Positions 10,229 through 21,069 of a DNA stretch of 64,000 nucleotides are shown piece after piece (position 1 is the stretch's first letter; every line of letters starts with the position of its first letter). The stretch is taken from positions 25,592,367 through 25,656,366 of the forward strand of contig CM049308.1 in assembly GCA_026874595.1 (NCBI GenBank), read 5' to 3'. This DNA comes from Sipunculus nudus. Its lineage: Eukaryota; Annelida; Sipuncula; Golfingiida; Sipunculidae. A program made the position numbers and the translations under genes. The notes beneath the pieces are model-generated. The model was given only the letters and a program-made list of their open reading frames with translations, was not told the origin of the DNA and did no database searches.

Positions 10229-10539
10229 TTTAAAGCCGATAATAAAGTTAAATATGCAGTCTCAAGATCCCAGCCAATGTATGCAGGAACAGCCAACTGG
10301 ACTACTAATCCACTGATCTCCTGACCGAACCAACACCTGGGGTCTTGATCAACTTTAAGCAATCCAACAAATCCTCGAGCGCTTCATAATAGCCCTAATA
10401 CAGTACAATAAGCCAGGCACCCAGTAACCCTTATTCACCAACAAAACAAAAACTTTAAATACATGCCTCACCGAACATAGTAACCCCAGATAAATCCTAC
10501 CTATTACGACAAACTTCACCTAAATATATGATCACTCCA

Positions 10540-10603
10540 GTTTGTACCTGAAGAGTGAGCCGGCTTAAATGCTGCTCTCACGAAACAGATCTGTAGCACA
10601 AAC
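10540..10603 (+). ncRNA. Hammerhead ribozyme motif (type I, very short palindromic stem III)
   Basis: All core blocks are present in order. CTGAAGA (10548-10554) fits the conserved CUGANGA. Stem II is GTGAG (10555-10559) with CTCAC (10577-10581). GAAA follows at 10582-10585. Stem III is ACAG/CTGT (10585-10588 with 10591-10594), part of the palindrome ACAGATCTGT with almost no loop. The cleavage triplet GTA ends at 10595. Stem I pairs GTTTGTAC (10540-10547) with GCACAAAC (10596-10603), with one A-C mismatch. Such tiny stem III is typical of Penelope hammerheads, which are thought to cleave best as dimers. Predicted cut: after 10595. Confidence 0.85.
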
Positions 10604-10635
10604 CGATGACGTCAAACTAACCGTACTTTAGTTAT
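10592..10635 (+). repeat. Right inverted repeat of the Penelope-like element
   Basis: Bases 10611-10635 are the exact reverse complement of the left end; similarity extends inward through CAAACCGATGAC. It overlaps the 3' strand of hammerhead stem I. Confidence 0.85.
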
Positions 10636-10707
10636 TTATTTATAAACGCTCCCACACGGTAGAGCACTATCACCGCGATGTATTGAATTCACGCCATGTG
10701 AACAATA

Positions 10708-10710
<3 letters not shown>

Positions 10711-10754
<44 letters not shown>
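10711..10754. repeat. (TA)n microsatellite
   Basis: A pure TA run lies about 75 bases downstream of the Penelope-like element. Confidence 0.9.
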
Positions 10755-10758
<4 letters not shown>

Positions 10759-10759
10759 T

Positions 10760-12940
10760 CAATACTGCACAATTGATTTTATGATAAAGATCATAATAGT
10801 ATAGGTGCAATCTTGGCAGCTCAGTGTATGATTGGAGTTTAATTTAGCAGTCTACATGGACTAGACCATTATTTTTACTGGACAACATGCACCTGTACAT
10901 ATAGTAATTTTGGCGGCTGCACATTTTGATTAAGAATTTAAGTGTATCACATCATACACTCGTCGTCTATTCCAGCAAGAACATCTGTTTAATTGCTGTG
11001 TCTAAATTCGTAGTTAAAAAGAAGACAGGTTATTGAATCAATTTGTTGAGCTGCCTAAATATTTAATCATTGAGGGGCTGTGCATTAATGCATCTCCGTC
11101 ACGATAAATCACTCCTTAACAGTACAAATTCAGTTAATGAGGACTTATGAAGATCAGAAGAGTGTTTTATTCGTTTAGAATAAATATGTCTCTATAAAAA
11201 TAAAAGTCAGTATCATTATCGATTTGCGTTGTTTAGACCAATTTTTACATTCAACGTTGTTTAGACATATGAGGAAATGTCCGACTGAGTTAACTTTATA
11301 TGTTTATGATTATGAAGTTATGTAAGTGAATGTTAATGTGCTAAAGTTGTATTATAATGCTGAAACTGGCATTTTAGTGCAAGTCTAAAGTTCTGTGGAA
11401 GCAAACACGACATATCTATCAGGAAAAGGGGGCTTTGTCTTTAATAAATATGAAACGATTTAACAGTACTCACATGCAAAGTATTTGAAAGCAGAGCTTT
11501 CGTCTGGTCTCTACCTGAATGGCGTGAACAAGGCCAGGGGAAATCCTTTGTCATAAGTTTACCTACACATTTTGTTGTTCAGAGGTGCTCGTCAATGTTG
11601 GATTCCTAAACCTAAAAACCTTTAGGGTGAATTTCAGAGAGTGTCTGGAGATACAGATAACGCATATATTGGATTTGGAATATATTTGGTCGATTTTGTT
11701 ATTCAGACATAAACTTTCAACCTTTAATTTATTTATAGACATCTTTTTTTGCGATTAAATCATTTCATGACGATATTTGTTACCTGATACGAGAAATAGA
11801 ATGGCCTGTGAAATTGATTAAACCGCAGGCTTGCATATAATATAGAAAAATTAATCATGTATCTGTGGTATTTATTTTTACATTCCCAAAATAACAAAGA
11901 AAACAGGTCTGAAGTTAAAGAGTTATGGGATGCAGGAATAATAGAGGAATAAGGAATGTAGGCTTATATTCTACAAGACATGATCTCTAGATGAAATAAT
12001 GAATAACACCACATTTATTAAGCCATTTGTAGAAAACCACTATATAAACAAGAGAGTTTGCTGCATAACAAAAATGCTAGACAGATTTATTGTAAAAAGT
12101 ACTACAATATTCCAAGAAGACTAAAAGGCAGAATATATTGAATCATCTGCAATTAAATCTTGGAGATTTAGAACGCATATTATCCGGCTCATAAATAAAC
12201 ATGACTGGATAATTGCAGACTGATAACGTTTATATTTTGCCATGGCGTTTAAGCATATAACATGACTATATGCGAAGTCTGAATCCCAAATTAAAGTCAA
12301 CTACAATGACCGCAAAGACAGTTATCAATAATTCCTAATAGACTATACTCTCCAACTTTGACAAAAGATATAAGGAAATTTTAATATAATCAAATTAATA
12401 AAATTCACTGTGCTGGCCCAGAAGTTTACATTTTGAATTTGCAATAATTTACAGAGATCAGCTGCAATGAATAAAAAGAACAAATATAAATATCAACGTT
12501 AGGTTGATCTTGATCGGAAATATGGTTTATCGGTCATATTTAGTTCAAACACCAGGAACTGCTAAGGCAACTATCCGTTATTATAAACATTCAAAACTTT
12601 CCTAAAAACTTAATCACAAACTCAACAATAGTAAACAAGAAAAATATTTGCACATTTTGTCCGTTAATACACTTAATATCTTGGTTTAATGTTTGCATGT
12701 AGCTTTCCTAGTCCCGAAATCGGGAAAAGGTGGTCACGTGACCATTCTACATTTTTTGGGCTACAGTTGTTTATTAGAACAATGTAAATGGTAATGATAG
12801 AAAGAACACTTCTTTTACTTTCTTTTGGTATATTATTTACTATATTTCATTAAATCATAGTTAATTTTTCCTTCCCTACCCCTCTCAATTTTCATGCGAA
12901 AAGAGGGTACCGTGATACGCAAGGCGCAGATGGTTTTCAG
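10760..12940. other. No gene seen
   Basis: More than 2 kb of AT-rich sequence with no reading frame showing domain motifs, no RNA gene and no repeat shared with the rest of the window that I could recognise. Confidence 0.5.
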
Positions 12941-12949
12941 GCTCTAAAA

Positions 12950-13085
12950 TTTATCTCGTAGGTTCTTAAAGAGGGCAACCCCTCTGAAATCATCCGTTTT
13001 GGTGTAATCTACCCATATACAAAATTTGGTGCTTTTATCCGGTCTGTAACGATATGGCCAAAATCTGACGCTAAGCCACCGGACT
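12950..13085. repeat. Inverted fragment of the AATTATCGTTAC repeat
   Basis: Read on the minus strand it gives GTGGCTTAGCGTCAGATTTT, ATATCGTTACAGACCGG and ATAAAAGCACCAAATTTTGT, matching the start of the 7645-8040 copy. Confidence 0.5.
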
Positions 13086-13430
13086 ACAAAGCTTGCATCC
13101 ACACCTTTGTAGAAAATTTTCACAGTCATCTGAAAATTTCGACATTAAGATTTGAGCTTTGTACATTCATACCCACTATGATGAAGGGTTGTGCAAATAT
13201 TTTCTTCCAGATATTTGACTGAAATTCTTTAGATGAATCAGACCAGTTTGCAGGGTCCACCCACTACATGTGCTGAAACACCTCTGCATTAAAAGAGAAA
13301 AACCGTGTGTGTATGCATGTCACCAGCTTTGGGACAACTTCTGCTTTCAATTTGTTTACACATATGCTGTTTGAGTTGGTCATATTGTTTTATGACAATT
13401 CAGAATACTCCCTATTTTCTTCTCCACGTC

Positions 13431-14045
13431 TCATATGGCCTGGTTTGGCTGTTGTCTGAGTGTGACAAGTTGTTTCTCATTTTCAGCAGGGGTTTCATGG
13501 ACCTTTTTAAATCTCTTAAACACATCATCAATTGACAGTTTCAGATTACTAGCATCTGCATCACCACATTTTTCTATATTTTGAAGGACAACGCACAGAT
13601 CACAGATATACTGGAGTTTCATTCCTTATGACTTGAACAAATATCAACTCTGATGATGTTTTTCTTGCTTGGATCCATCAGATAAGATTGAAAATGCTGT
13701 TGATGCTCCTAGAATTTCGGCATTTTTTTCTCGAATTAAATCAGCGATGACATGTACGAGCTCTCTGGCCCCTTTTGGTTCATCTTTGCCTTCTATTAAG
13801 CACACCCCATTAGCCTTTTGTTCCATCACCATTTGGCGAAAGGCAGAGAATGCCTGGCCTGTTGTGGCCAAGATGTATGCCGATCTTTAATTTTTATGTA
13901 TGCATCCCTAGCTTTGGTGCGTAGTGCCGAATTTATACAGGGCTGCTGCTGGGAAAAAGAGACTGAAAGTGTGACTTCAGGCTTGGCCTCTCAAGAAACT
14001 GACTGGCTAGGAGTGTTTTTTCCCCCAAAAGTTTCTGATATTCCA
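13431..14045 (-). pseudogene. hAT-like / ZNF862-like coding remnant with frameshifts
   Basis: Minus-strand segments in order: CINSALRTKARDAYIKIK, then AYILATTGQAFSAFRQMV, LIREKNAEILGASTAF, SILSDGSKQEKH, SELIFVQVIRNETPVYL and KCGDADASNLKLSIDDVF. This order matches the region around the first catalytic Asp (SDGS) of hAT-derived proteins such as ZNF862-like proteins common in invertebrate genomes. The pieces fall in different frames with shifts near 13880, 13650 and 13600 and an in-frame stop. The C-terminal hAT dimerisation region is absent. Confidence 0.6.
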
Positions 14046-14569
14046 TACCAGCGGAATGTCCCTGGAATAGATAAAATATAGAAAACAAAATAATTACGTT
14101 TGGTTCTTTAATATTATTGAGACATATGGAATATACAAGCTGACTAATGAATCTAAAAATCAGTACTTTTTAAGCTACAAGGAACTTCAACTTTACGATT
14201 ATCTAACTTATTAAATCTTTATATTTAGTCAGTACCTATTTAGTCTGTCTATAAATCTAGTGAACAGTGCTGTTGTTTGACCTGTCACTAATGATATTAT
14301 ACATATTATACTTTTTGCTTATTTATATCATTATATTGATGTGCTATAGATAGGGAAGTTTTATCTGAATAATTATTGATTTTATTACAGTAATGTATAA
14401 TAAATTTCCCAGGTAAGATATTTGTACGTCTCATCTCTCGCATTGATTTCTCCGTTGCTTCGTTATTTTTTTCCACCGTCTTACACCAAAGGAAAATGAG
14501 GCATTCCTTGAGCAGCACGCGTATTATGTAAGCAGGTGCTGCCAGTCTGCAAGTAAAAGATGCTATTAA

Positions 14570-14989
14570 TTATAATACATCAAAAACTACACATTGGTAA
14601 ATAAACATAAGAATGATATAAAATGACCCAACATGTATATTTATTATAAATTCTTGTGCTTTTGCAATGTCCGTAGTGTTTATTGGTTTGTCTATATATG
14701 GACTTGTAAAGTTATTAATATTGTAAAGCAGGCTGTGTTTACCATATTTATATTGATTTTTTTCATTGCTTACTATTAAGTGATAATGCAAGTTATCCTG
14801 AAATGCGTCCAGTTGCTTTGCCAAAGACTTGTTCCATTTCATCACACTGCACAGAAACAAATGATAAATTTTGTTTTTCAAGTTAAACTCCATTTGGACT
14901 AAATAGTTGACTCGTGTTGTAATTACCAGCTTATGTTGAAGAGACTGGTGAATGTGATTCAGTTCCGTAGCAACAGAGGCGTAAGTCAC
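14570..14989 (-). CDS. 139-residue open frame, unrecognised
   Basis: It begins MTYASVATELNHIHQSLQHK and includes HLFLCSVMKWNKSLAKQL. The frame is open for 420 bases in AT-rich DNA, which is moderately unlikely by chance. No domain, splice site or neighbour supports a function. It could be a remnant of a mobile element or chance. Confidence 0.2.
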   Translation of the reverse strand: MTYASVATELNHIHQSLQHKLVITTRVNYLVQMEFNLKNKIYHLFLCSVMKWNKSLAKQLDAFQDNLHYHLIVSNEKNQYKYGKHSLLYNINNFTSPYIDKPINTTDIAKAQEFIINIHVGSFYIILMFIYQCVVFDVL

Positions 14990-14999
14990 ATCAGATGTA

Positions 15000-15565
15000 T
15001 TAATCTGTATCCCTGGTCTTCATATAAATCGGTATATGGTCCTGTCACCTTGACCTTTGATCTTGTGATGTTGAAATAAATATGGTTCTTCTCCAATTGT
15101 TAGGTGAATCATAATTGAAATCTGATAGGTTTAACATGAAACTTTGCTTTAAATGCAGACAAAAGGTTTTTTTATCAAGAAGCAGGTTGTTTGACCTTGA
15201 CCTTTTACCTTGCAGACTCAAAACACATAAAGTATTATTCTCCTATTGGAGCCATATGTGAAGATGAAGGGATTTGATGAACACTTAAGGTTTTGGACAA
15301 GTCCACTAGCTTTTTAAAATGTTTGTCCAGTGACCTCGGCGTCAGACCTGGTGACCTTAACATCTACAAATTTGTTTCACTTTGGGCAGGGTAAGCCATA
15401 TTTGGAAAATGGTATTTTTGGGATGAACAGTTTAGTTTACAATGCATCCTCTTCTTTTTAAAGAAGTGGGTCCTGTTAAGTTTTCAACCAGAAACCAATT
15501 TGCGGATGAATGGATAAGCATAAGGGTGATTTTTATATTGCCTTTTCAAGCGGGGCCCTAATAAT
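15000..15565. repeat. Dispersed repeat ending in CAAGCGGGGCCCTAATAA
   Basis: It contains several ACCTTGACCTTTGAC-type blocks, AGAAGTGGGTCCTGTTAAG, and ends TTTTCAAGCGGGGCCCTAAT. The same end (CTTTTTCAAGCAGGGCCCTA) occurs at about 41320 and 60070, preceded there by the same kind of AGAAGTGGGTCATGTGAC block. Confidence 0.55.
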
Positions 15566-17064
15566 TTGATGACTGGATATCAGATATGCTAACTAAAAGC
15601 TGAATACAAGACTGGCAGCTAACAGTTTCAATTCAAAAGAATATAATGAAATCACCTGACAAGGCAAGTTGTGAATATCTTCAGTGTTTATTTTAAATGT
15701 TTATTAATTATTCATGCTTGCTTCCGTAGCGGATCAGTAAGTTCCTCGGGATCGTTCAGTTCACATTGATTGTCATCATCACCGAATCTGTCGAACATCT
15801 CGTCCCCGGAGTCCGAATAAAGAAATAATTCCGTGGCTCAGATGACTCAGTCAGTTTAGTTAAATACAAGCTAGAGCTAAATATTGATATTACTCAATCT
15901 GATGAGAAAATTCAACTGATAATGTTTGTAGGTTATGATGCAAGGATACTTTTTTTTGTTCACAATACACCAGTTGTCACCAAATCTGTAATTTTCAGTA
16001 AGCTTGAAGTCGAGCAGAGTTTTCAATTTAATACATTTTGTTTAAACTTGAACGTTTTAGGAGTCCAGAGACTGACATATGTTGTGTTCCTGAGACTTAA
16101 ACAACAAAGTGCATGTGAATCTCTACTTATGAGAATCAAAACTATTCTCTATACAAATTATGTTGCTATTTTAATTTCGGTTTAATATGACAGCTTGCTT
16201 TTTTGTAAAATGTGCCATTGATAGTAATATTCTCACACTGAATTATATCAGAGTTGTTTCTCAGATCAGGAATGTCCTTGAATGCTGACTGTATGTAATC
16301 TCTATATAGATCACAATGGAATGAAACGGCCGAAGTGTAGACAGTGGGGATCGGAAAAGTGATCCTGAACTGTATAAAGCTGAAGCAGCTGATGCCTTTT
16401 AGCCAATGACTAGGTAAAATTAATGTTTTTTTTTTATTTTATTTTTCCAAGCGCGCACTTTTCTTACAATAGGAATGCTTGCTCTCGAAGCGCAAAATAC
16501 AAAGAAGGATTAGGGGTCCTCACTTCATTGTCAATTCAGGTTAATGTGCCAGAAAATGGTGTTTTTTCATGTAGCCAGTCTCATCTCAATGTATTATTCT
16601 ATTTGATCAAACATCACTGCAACTTGCTCTTCATGTAGAACTGGAACACACAGTAGTTCTACAATCTGCCGAAGCAAGAGTACGAGCTCTCAAACCTTGT
16701 AATTCTAATCATCAAGTGTTGTCACTGTAAGCAAGGGGAGGAGTCGAAGAAGTACCCATATCTGTACTGCATGCCCACTAACTGCCTTGTTACTTTGTGT
16801 GTATATAGGTTTATTTGACAAATCAATCAGGTTTATTTAACACTTGACCTACTTTTTGGGCCACCATCAGGTTTATTTGACAATTTAGTTCATTAATTTA
16901 CCTGTAAAAGGTAAATAGGGACAGCGGGGTTAATTTATTTATATTTTTATTTATTAAAATTTTTATTCATGTATTTTATTAAAATTTTTATTTATGTATT
17001 TTATTTATATTTTATTTTACATCTATTTTTATATTATTATTTCATTCATGCATGCATACATCAT
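15566..17064. other. No supported gene
   Basis: Open frames at 15922-16185 and 16423-16638 lack domain signals. At about 15836 the sequence GCTCAGATGACTCAGTCAG recalls the terminus of the GTCAGCTGAGC repeat family, as a worn fragment. A TTTATTTATATTTTA-rich tract lies at 16930-17050. Confidence 0.4.
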
Positions 17065-17520
17065 TCATTCTAAAAACATGATTACACATGGAATGGGATA
17101 AAAGTCTGTAGGTGGGCTGATTACTACGCATGGTGGTGCTGTTGGTGTGATGCGCCGAAGGGGTCCTTGTTCCCCCCGCAGGATGCAGTCCACTTTAACC
17201 TCCTTGACACTTGGCTTGGCTTGGTCGAGGAGAAAGTCCAGGACTTCGTTTACTTCGGGATCCTCCGTGAGGCTGTTTGGAGGATCCACCTTGACTGCTT
17301 GAAGCTTGTGCTTCAGCGTCTTGGTTTGCCACCACAATTGCACTCGCTTTAGTAGGCCCATGCTGCATTTGTAGTTGCTGGCTAGAATAGCTGGCGTACC
17401 CTGGTTACCATCGGGAAGGTTAAGATGTGTGTATCGGGACATGGACGCTGGCCCATTAAGTATTGGGATGCCAAAATGGCTAAAGGGTGGACAGGGTTTA
17501 GTTTTCAAGCCATGGACCAA
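17065..17520 (-). CDS. 151-residue GC-richer open frame, unrecognised
   Basis: The frame includes GNQGTPAILASNYKCSMGLL, KRVQLWWQTKTLKHKLQ, PNSLTEDPEVNEVLDFLLDQ and PSVKEVKVDCILRGEQGP. Base composition rises clearly against its AT-rich neighbours and codon use looks protein-like, so a real or recent coding remnant is plausible. No family is recognised. The only start codon beyond the TTG at 17518-17520 is the internal ATG of the residue string NGPASMSRY. Confidence 0.35.
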   Translation of the reverse strand: MVHGLKTKPCPPFSHFGIPILNGPASMSRYTHLNLPDGNQGTPAILASNYKCSMGLLKRVQLWWQTKTLKHKLQAVKVDPPNSLTEDPEVNEVLDFLLDQAKPSVKEVKVDCILRGEQGPLRRITPTAPPCVVISPPTDFYPIPCVIMFLE

Positions 17521-18250
17521 TCAGTATTAAGCTATCAATCTGGAACTTCCCCATTCACAATGCACTCGTCCTCAAGGTTATTGAAATTCAATCATGCTAG
17601 AACATCATCACGTGTACCAGAAACCTCATTCAAATATACACGTGTACCTTTTTAATCTCCAAAAAATCACATAACACCCATAGAAATTTAAATGAATTTT
17701 AATTGTTAACCCATAGAATATTTTTTTGCTTGTATTCTATCTTATTTTTATAATTATTGCATCAATACTATTATTTAAAATGAAAGGTATATCCACCGGA
17801 AGTGATCTTCTTATTCTTAAAACGTGGGAACTGAAACATGTTCTACCGGAACCTGAGATATAAAAACGTTAACTGTAACGGAAGTGGTTCAGAAATTGCT
17901 TATTTTAATAGCTTTACATTACAAACCCTATACTAAACCCTACTACAAGGCCTGCAGCTTGTAGAATGCTATTAAAACAGAGGCAAGAGCCGGCAAGAAG
18001 GCAAAATTTAGGACAACTGACAAACAGACAGACATATTGACAAAATGACACAAATCGATATTATGAAACATGGAGGACTATATCTTCCATGTTAAGTAAT
18101 TAAGGTTACATGGACTCAGTGTATTCTGTTCATTGTTTGTGTGCTTGTATTTATCTAACTATATTAATACATATGTATTTTATGCTACTGATATGTGAAG
18201 TGTTTGACATGTAGTGTCAATGTTTGTATTGTGTTTGTGGTTGAAATTAA
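17521..18250. other. No gene seen
   Basis: AT-rich DNA with poly-A at 18249-18262 bordering the tandem array that follows. Confidence 0.5.
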
Positions 18251-18261
18251 AAAAAAAAAAA

Positions 18262-21065
18262 ATAGATCACTGATGGTCATGATTTTTTTGCATACATATT
18301 GATCATGAGATGTTCCATCAGTTCCTGCAGACTGGTGGCGCCACCTGTATTTTTCGATTTTTTACGAATTGTTTTCTCTATTCTTGAGACCTTTTAAAAC
18401 GTGAACAAACAGGGCACAAACAGGGCACAATTCGTCAAGACTGGACCTAGAATCTTCATTCTTGACATTCTGAGAGACCCATGAAAAGTCTCCATGGAAA
18501 CCAGATATTAGGTCTCTGTTGCCCATATCCTTTGAGCTATGGGGCCTCAAAGTACCCCCAGAATAGTCAAAAATTTCACACAAAACCTTTAATATCTCAT
18601 TGACTACATCACTGATGGTCATGGTTTTTGGCATACATATTAATCATGAGATGCTGCATCTGTTCCTGCAGACTGGTGGCGCCACCTGTATTTTTCGATT
18701 TTTTAAAGATTTTGTTTTCTCTATTTTTGAGACCTTTTAAATGTGAACATCTGTTAACAGGGCACAAATCATAAAGACTGTACCTAGAATCTCCATTCTT
18801 GACACAGTGAGAGACCTATGAAAAGTCTCCATGGATACCTGTAATAAGGTCTCTGTTACCCATATCCTTTGAGCTGTGGGGCTCCCAATTACCCCCCCCC
18901 CCCCCAGAATAATGGAAAATTTGATAAAAACAAACTGCCACATCGCAATAACTACAACACTGATGGTCATGATTTTTGGCATACACATTGATCAAGAGGT
19001 GTTCCATCCGTTTCTGCAGACTGGTGGCACCACCTGTATTTGTACGGGTTTTTTTTACGATTTTTTCTCTATTTTTGAGACCTTTAAAGATATGAACATC
19101 TGTTAACAGGGCACAAATCATAACAACTGGACCTAGAATCTTCATTCTTGACACACAGGGAGACCCATGAAAAGTCTCCATGGAAACCTGAAATTAGGTC
19201 TCTGTTACCCATATCCTTTGAGCTGTATGGCTCCAAAACACCCCCCAGAATAATGAAAAATTTGATACAAAAACTGCAGTATCTCAATAACTACAACACT
19301 GATGGCCATGATTTTTTGCATACATATTGATCATGAGGTGTTCCATCAGGTTCTGCAGACTGGGTGCGCCACCTATAATTTTTTACAATTTTTAAGAGTT
19401 TTTTTCTCTATTTTTTTAGACCTTTAAAGATATGGTTATTTGTCAACAGGGTACAAATCGTAACAACTGGACCTAGAATCTTCATTCTTGTTAGCAAGGA
19501 GGCCCATAAAAAGTGTCTGTGGAAACCTGAAATTAGATCTCTGTTTCCCATATCCTTCGAGCTATAGGACTCCGAAGTATATCTCAGAATAATAGAAAAT
19601 TTGATACAAAAGCTGAAGTATCTGACCAACTAATGCAGAGATCAGCATGATTCTTGGCATGGATATTGACCATTAAGTGTTTTTATTAGTTTCTGCAGAC
19701 TGGTATTTTTGTATGGCAAAAACGAAGTTTTGCGGATACTGTGTTTTTGACGGGGTTCCGCCGCCGCCGCCGCGAGAACTCCTCTGAGACTACAAGAACG
19801 ATTTTTCCGAAACTTACACCAATTATCGGGTCACATGTGAACTGGTGCCTAACCAATTTGCGTTGACCTTTGACCTTTCCTATCTGCCCAGGGTCCATTT
19901 GTGCGTCTGTTTCCACACATAAACCCTCATACCTCGGGAACCGTAGGACCGATCAGGAATTTTTTTTTTATACAAATGTAGCCCTTAAATAACTTTATAA
20001 CATACACAAAAATGGTGGCGCCATCTGCAACCATGTTTGCACAGCGTCCGTCTGTTTAACTGCGGTGGGATAATATCATATCTCATATCTCGGCAGTGGT
20101 TTGACATATCTGCCTAAAATTTTGCAGTTTTATACATCCATGACAGCTTTCTTGATTTTATGACAGGTGGCGCCACCTACATTCTAGTTTACGCTGCTGA
20201 CATCCAAGCTCAAATCTCGGGAACCGTTTGACCGATTGGGCCAAAATTTTGCATGTATATGGACCTAACATAGGTCTTTATCATACAAAAAACTGGAGGG
20301 GCCACCTGCAACCATTTTTGTACAGCGTCTTTCTGTTTGTCTGCCGTGGGCTAAAATCACTCATATCTCTGTAGTTGTTTGAAATAACTGCCTAACATTT
20401 TGCAGGTTTATACATCCTGGACAGCTTTCTTGATTTTATGACAGGTGGCGCCACCTACATTCTAGTTTATGCTGCAGACATCCAGGCTCATATCTCGGGA
20501 ACCATTTGACCGATTGGGCCAAAATTGTGCATGTGTTTAGATCTCACATAGGTCTTTATCATAAACAAAACTGGTAGGGCCGCCTGCAACCATTTTTGCA
20601 CAGCGTCTGTCTGTTTGTCTGCCGTGGGCTAAAATCACTCATATACATGTAGTGGTTTGACTTTCCTTCTTAAATATCGCATTTGTATACAACTTGGACA
20701 GCTTTCTGGATTTGTGGTGGGTGGTACAACCTACACACACATTTAGGCTGCAGACATCCATGCTTATATGCCACACACCTCACTCTATTTCCCCATGCCA
20801 CTCAATCCATGCCTCACTTCACCAATTCCACTCTGATTTTGGCGGATACACGTATTCGCTTGTTGACTATCCGTATTCTAGTTTTTAAAGTTTACGCATT
20901 TTTTCTTTATTTTTGATAGATATAAATACAGACACAATCTTTGCCTGTTGGTTAATCTGTTTGATGCTTCAGTTGAATGGGTATACACTACCGTTATGAT
21001 GATAAAATTTCCTTTTGCGAATCTCTTCCCAGTCAGCTGAGCGTCGTGACCCATGGGTCACTTGT
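18262..21065 (-). repeat. Tandem array element, minus orientation, interrupted by a Helitron-like insertion
   Basis: Units of about 340-350 bp recur at landmarks GATGGTCATG near 18272, 18612 and 18962 and GATGGCCATG near 19301. Each has CTGCAGACTGGTGGCGCCAC, GGACCTAGAATCTTCATTC and AGGTCTCTGTTACCCATATC. The same unit, reverse-complemented, forms 53215-57872. After the insertion at 19714-20881 the sequence resumes (TTTTTAAAG...TTTTTGA) and ends at 21030-21065 with GTCAGCTGAGC plus GTGACCCATGGGTCACTTG, matching the reverse complement of the start of the 53.2-kb array. The opposite end is missing at about 18250. Confidence 0.8.
19714..20881 (+). mobile_element. Non-autonomous Helitron-like element with tandem core
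   Basis: The 3' end is a hairpin CGGATA (20843-20848) with TATCCG (20868-20873), then TATT, then CTAG (20878-20881), followed by host T. The 5' end is worn here (TGGCAAAAACG), but a second copy begins TCCGCCAAAAC. The interrupted array shows that host A and T flank the insertion. Terminal TC...CTRR, a 3' hairpin and A/T insertion without duplication are Helitron hallmarks. The inside has a GCCGCCGCCGCCGCG block and three units of about 280 bp at 19.9-20.8 kb, two with GGTGGCGCCACC. No Rep/helicase is encoded. Confidence 0.7.
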
Positions 21066-21069
21066 TTTT

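Larger units (their letters stand above)
9408..10635 (+). mobile_element. 5'-truncated Penelope-like retroelement bounded by inverted repeats
   Basis: The outer 25 bases at 9408-9432 are the exact reverse complement of 10611-10635, and similarity continues inward for about 19 more bases (9433-9452 against 10592-10610). Between them lie the C-terminal part of the Penelope-like ORF (no reverse transcriptase remains), AATAAA at 10241-10246 and a hammerhead ribozyme motif at 10540-10603. Penelope-like elements are known for 5' truncation, terminal repeats in direct or inverted order, and hammerhead motifs in those repeats. TA microsatellites lie on both sides. Confidence 0.85.

Noticed and set aside
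18362-19629. Open frames on both strands at 18.4-19.6 kb, and similar ones at 53.4-57.8 kb
   Set aside because: They are repeat translation from the 165/337-bp array family; peptides such as SSKDMGNRDLISGF recur in each unit.
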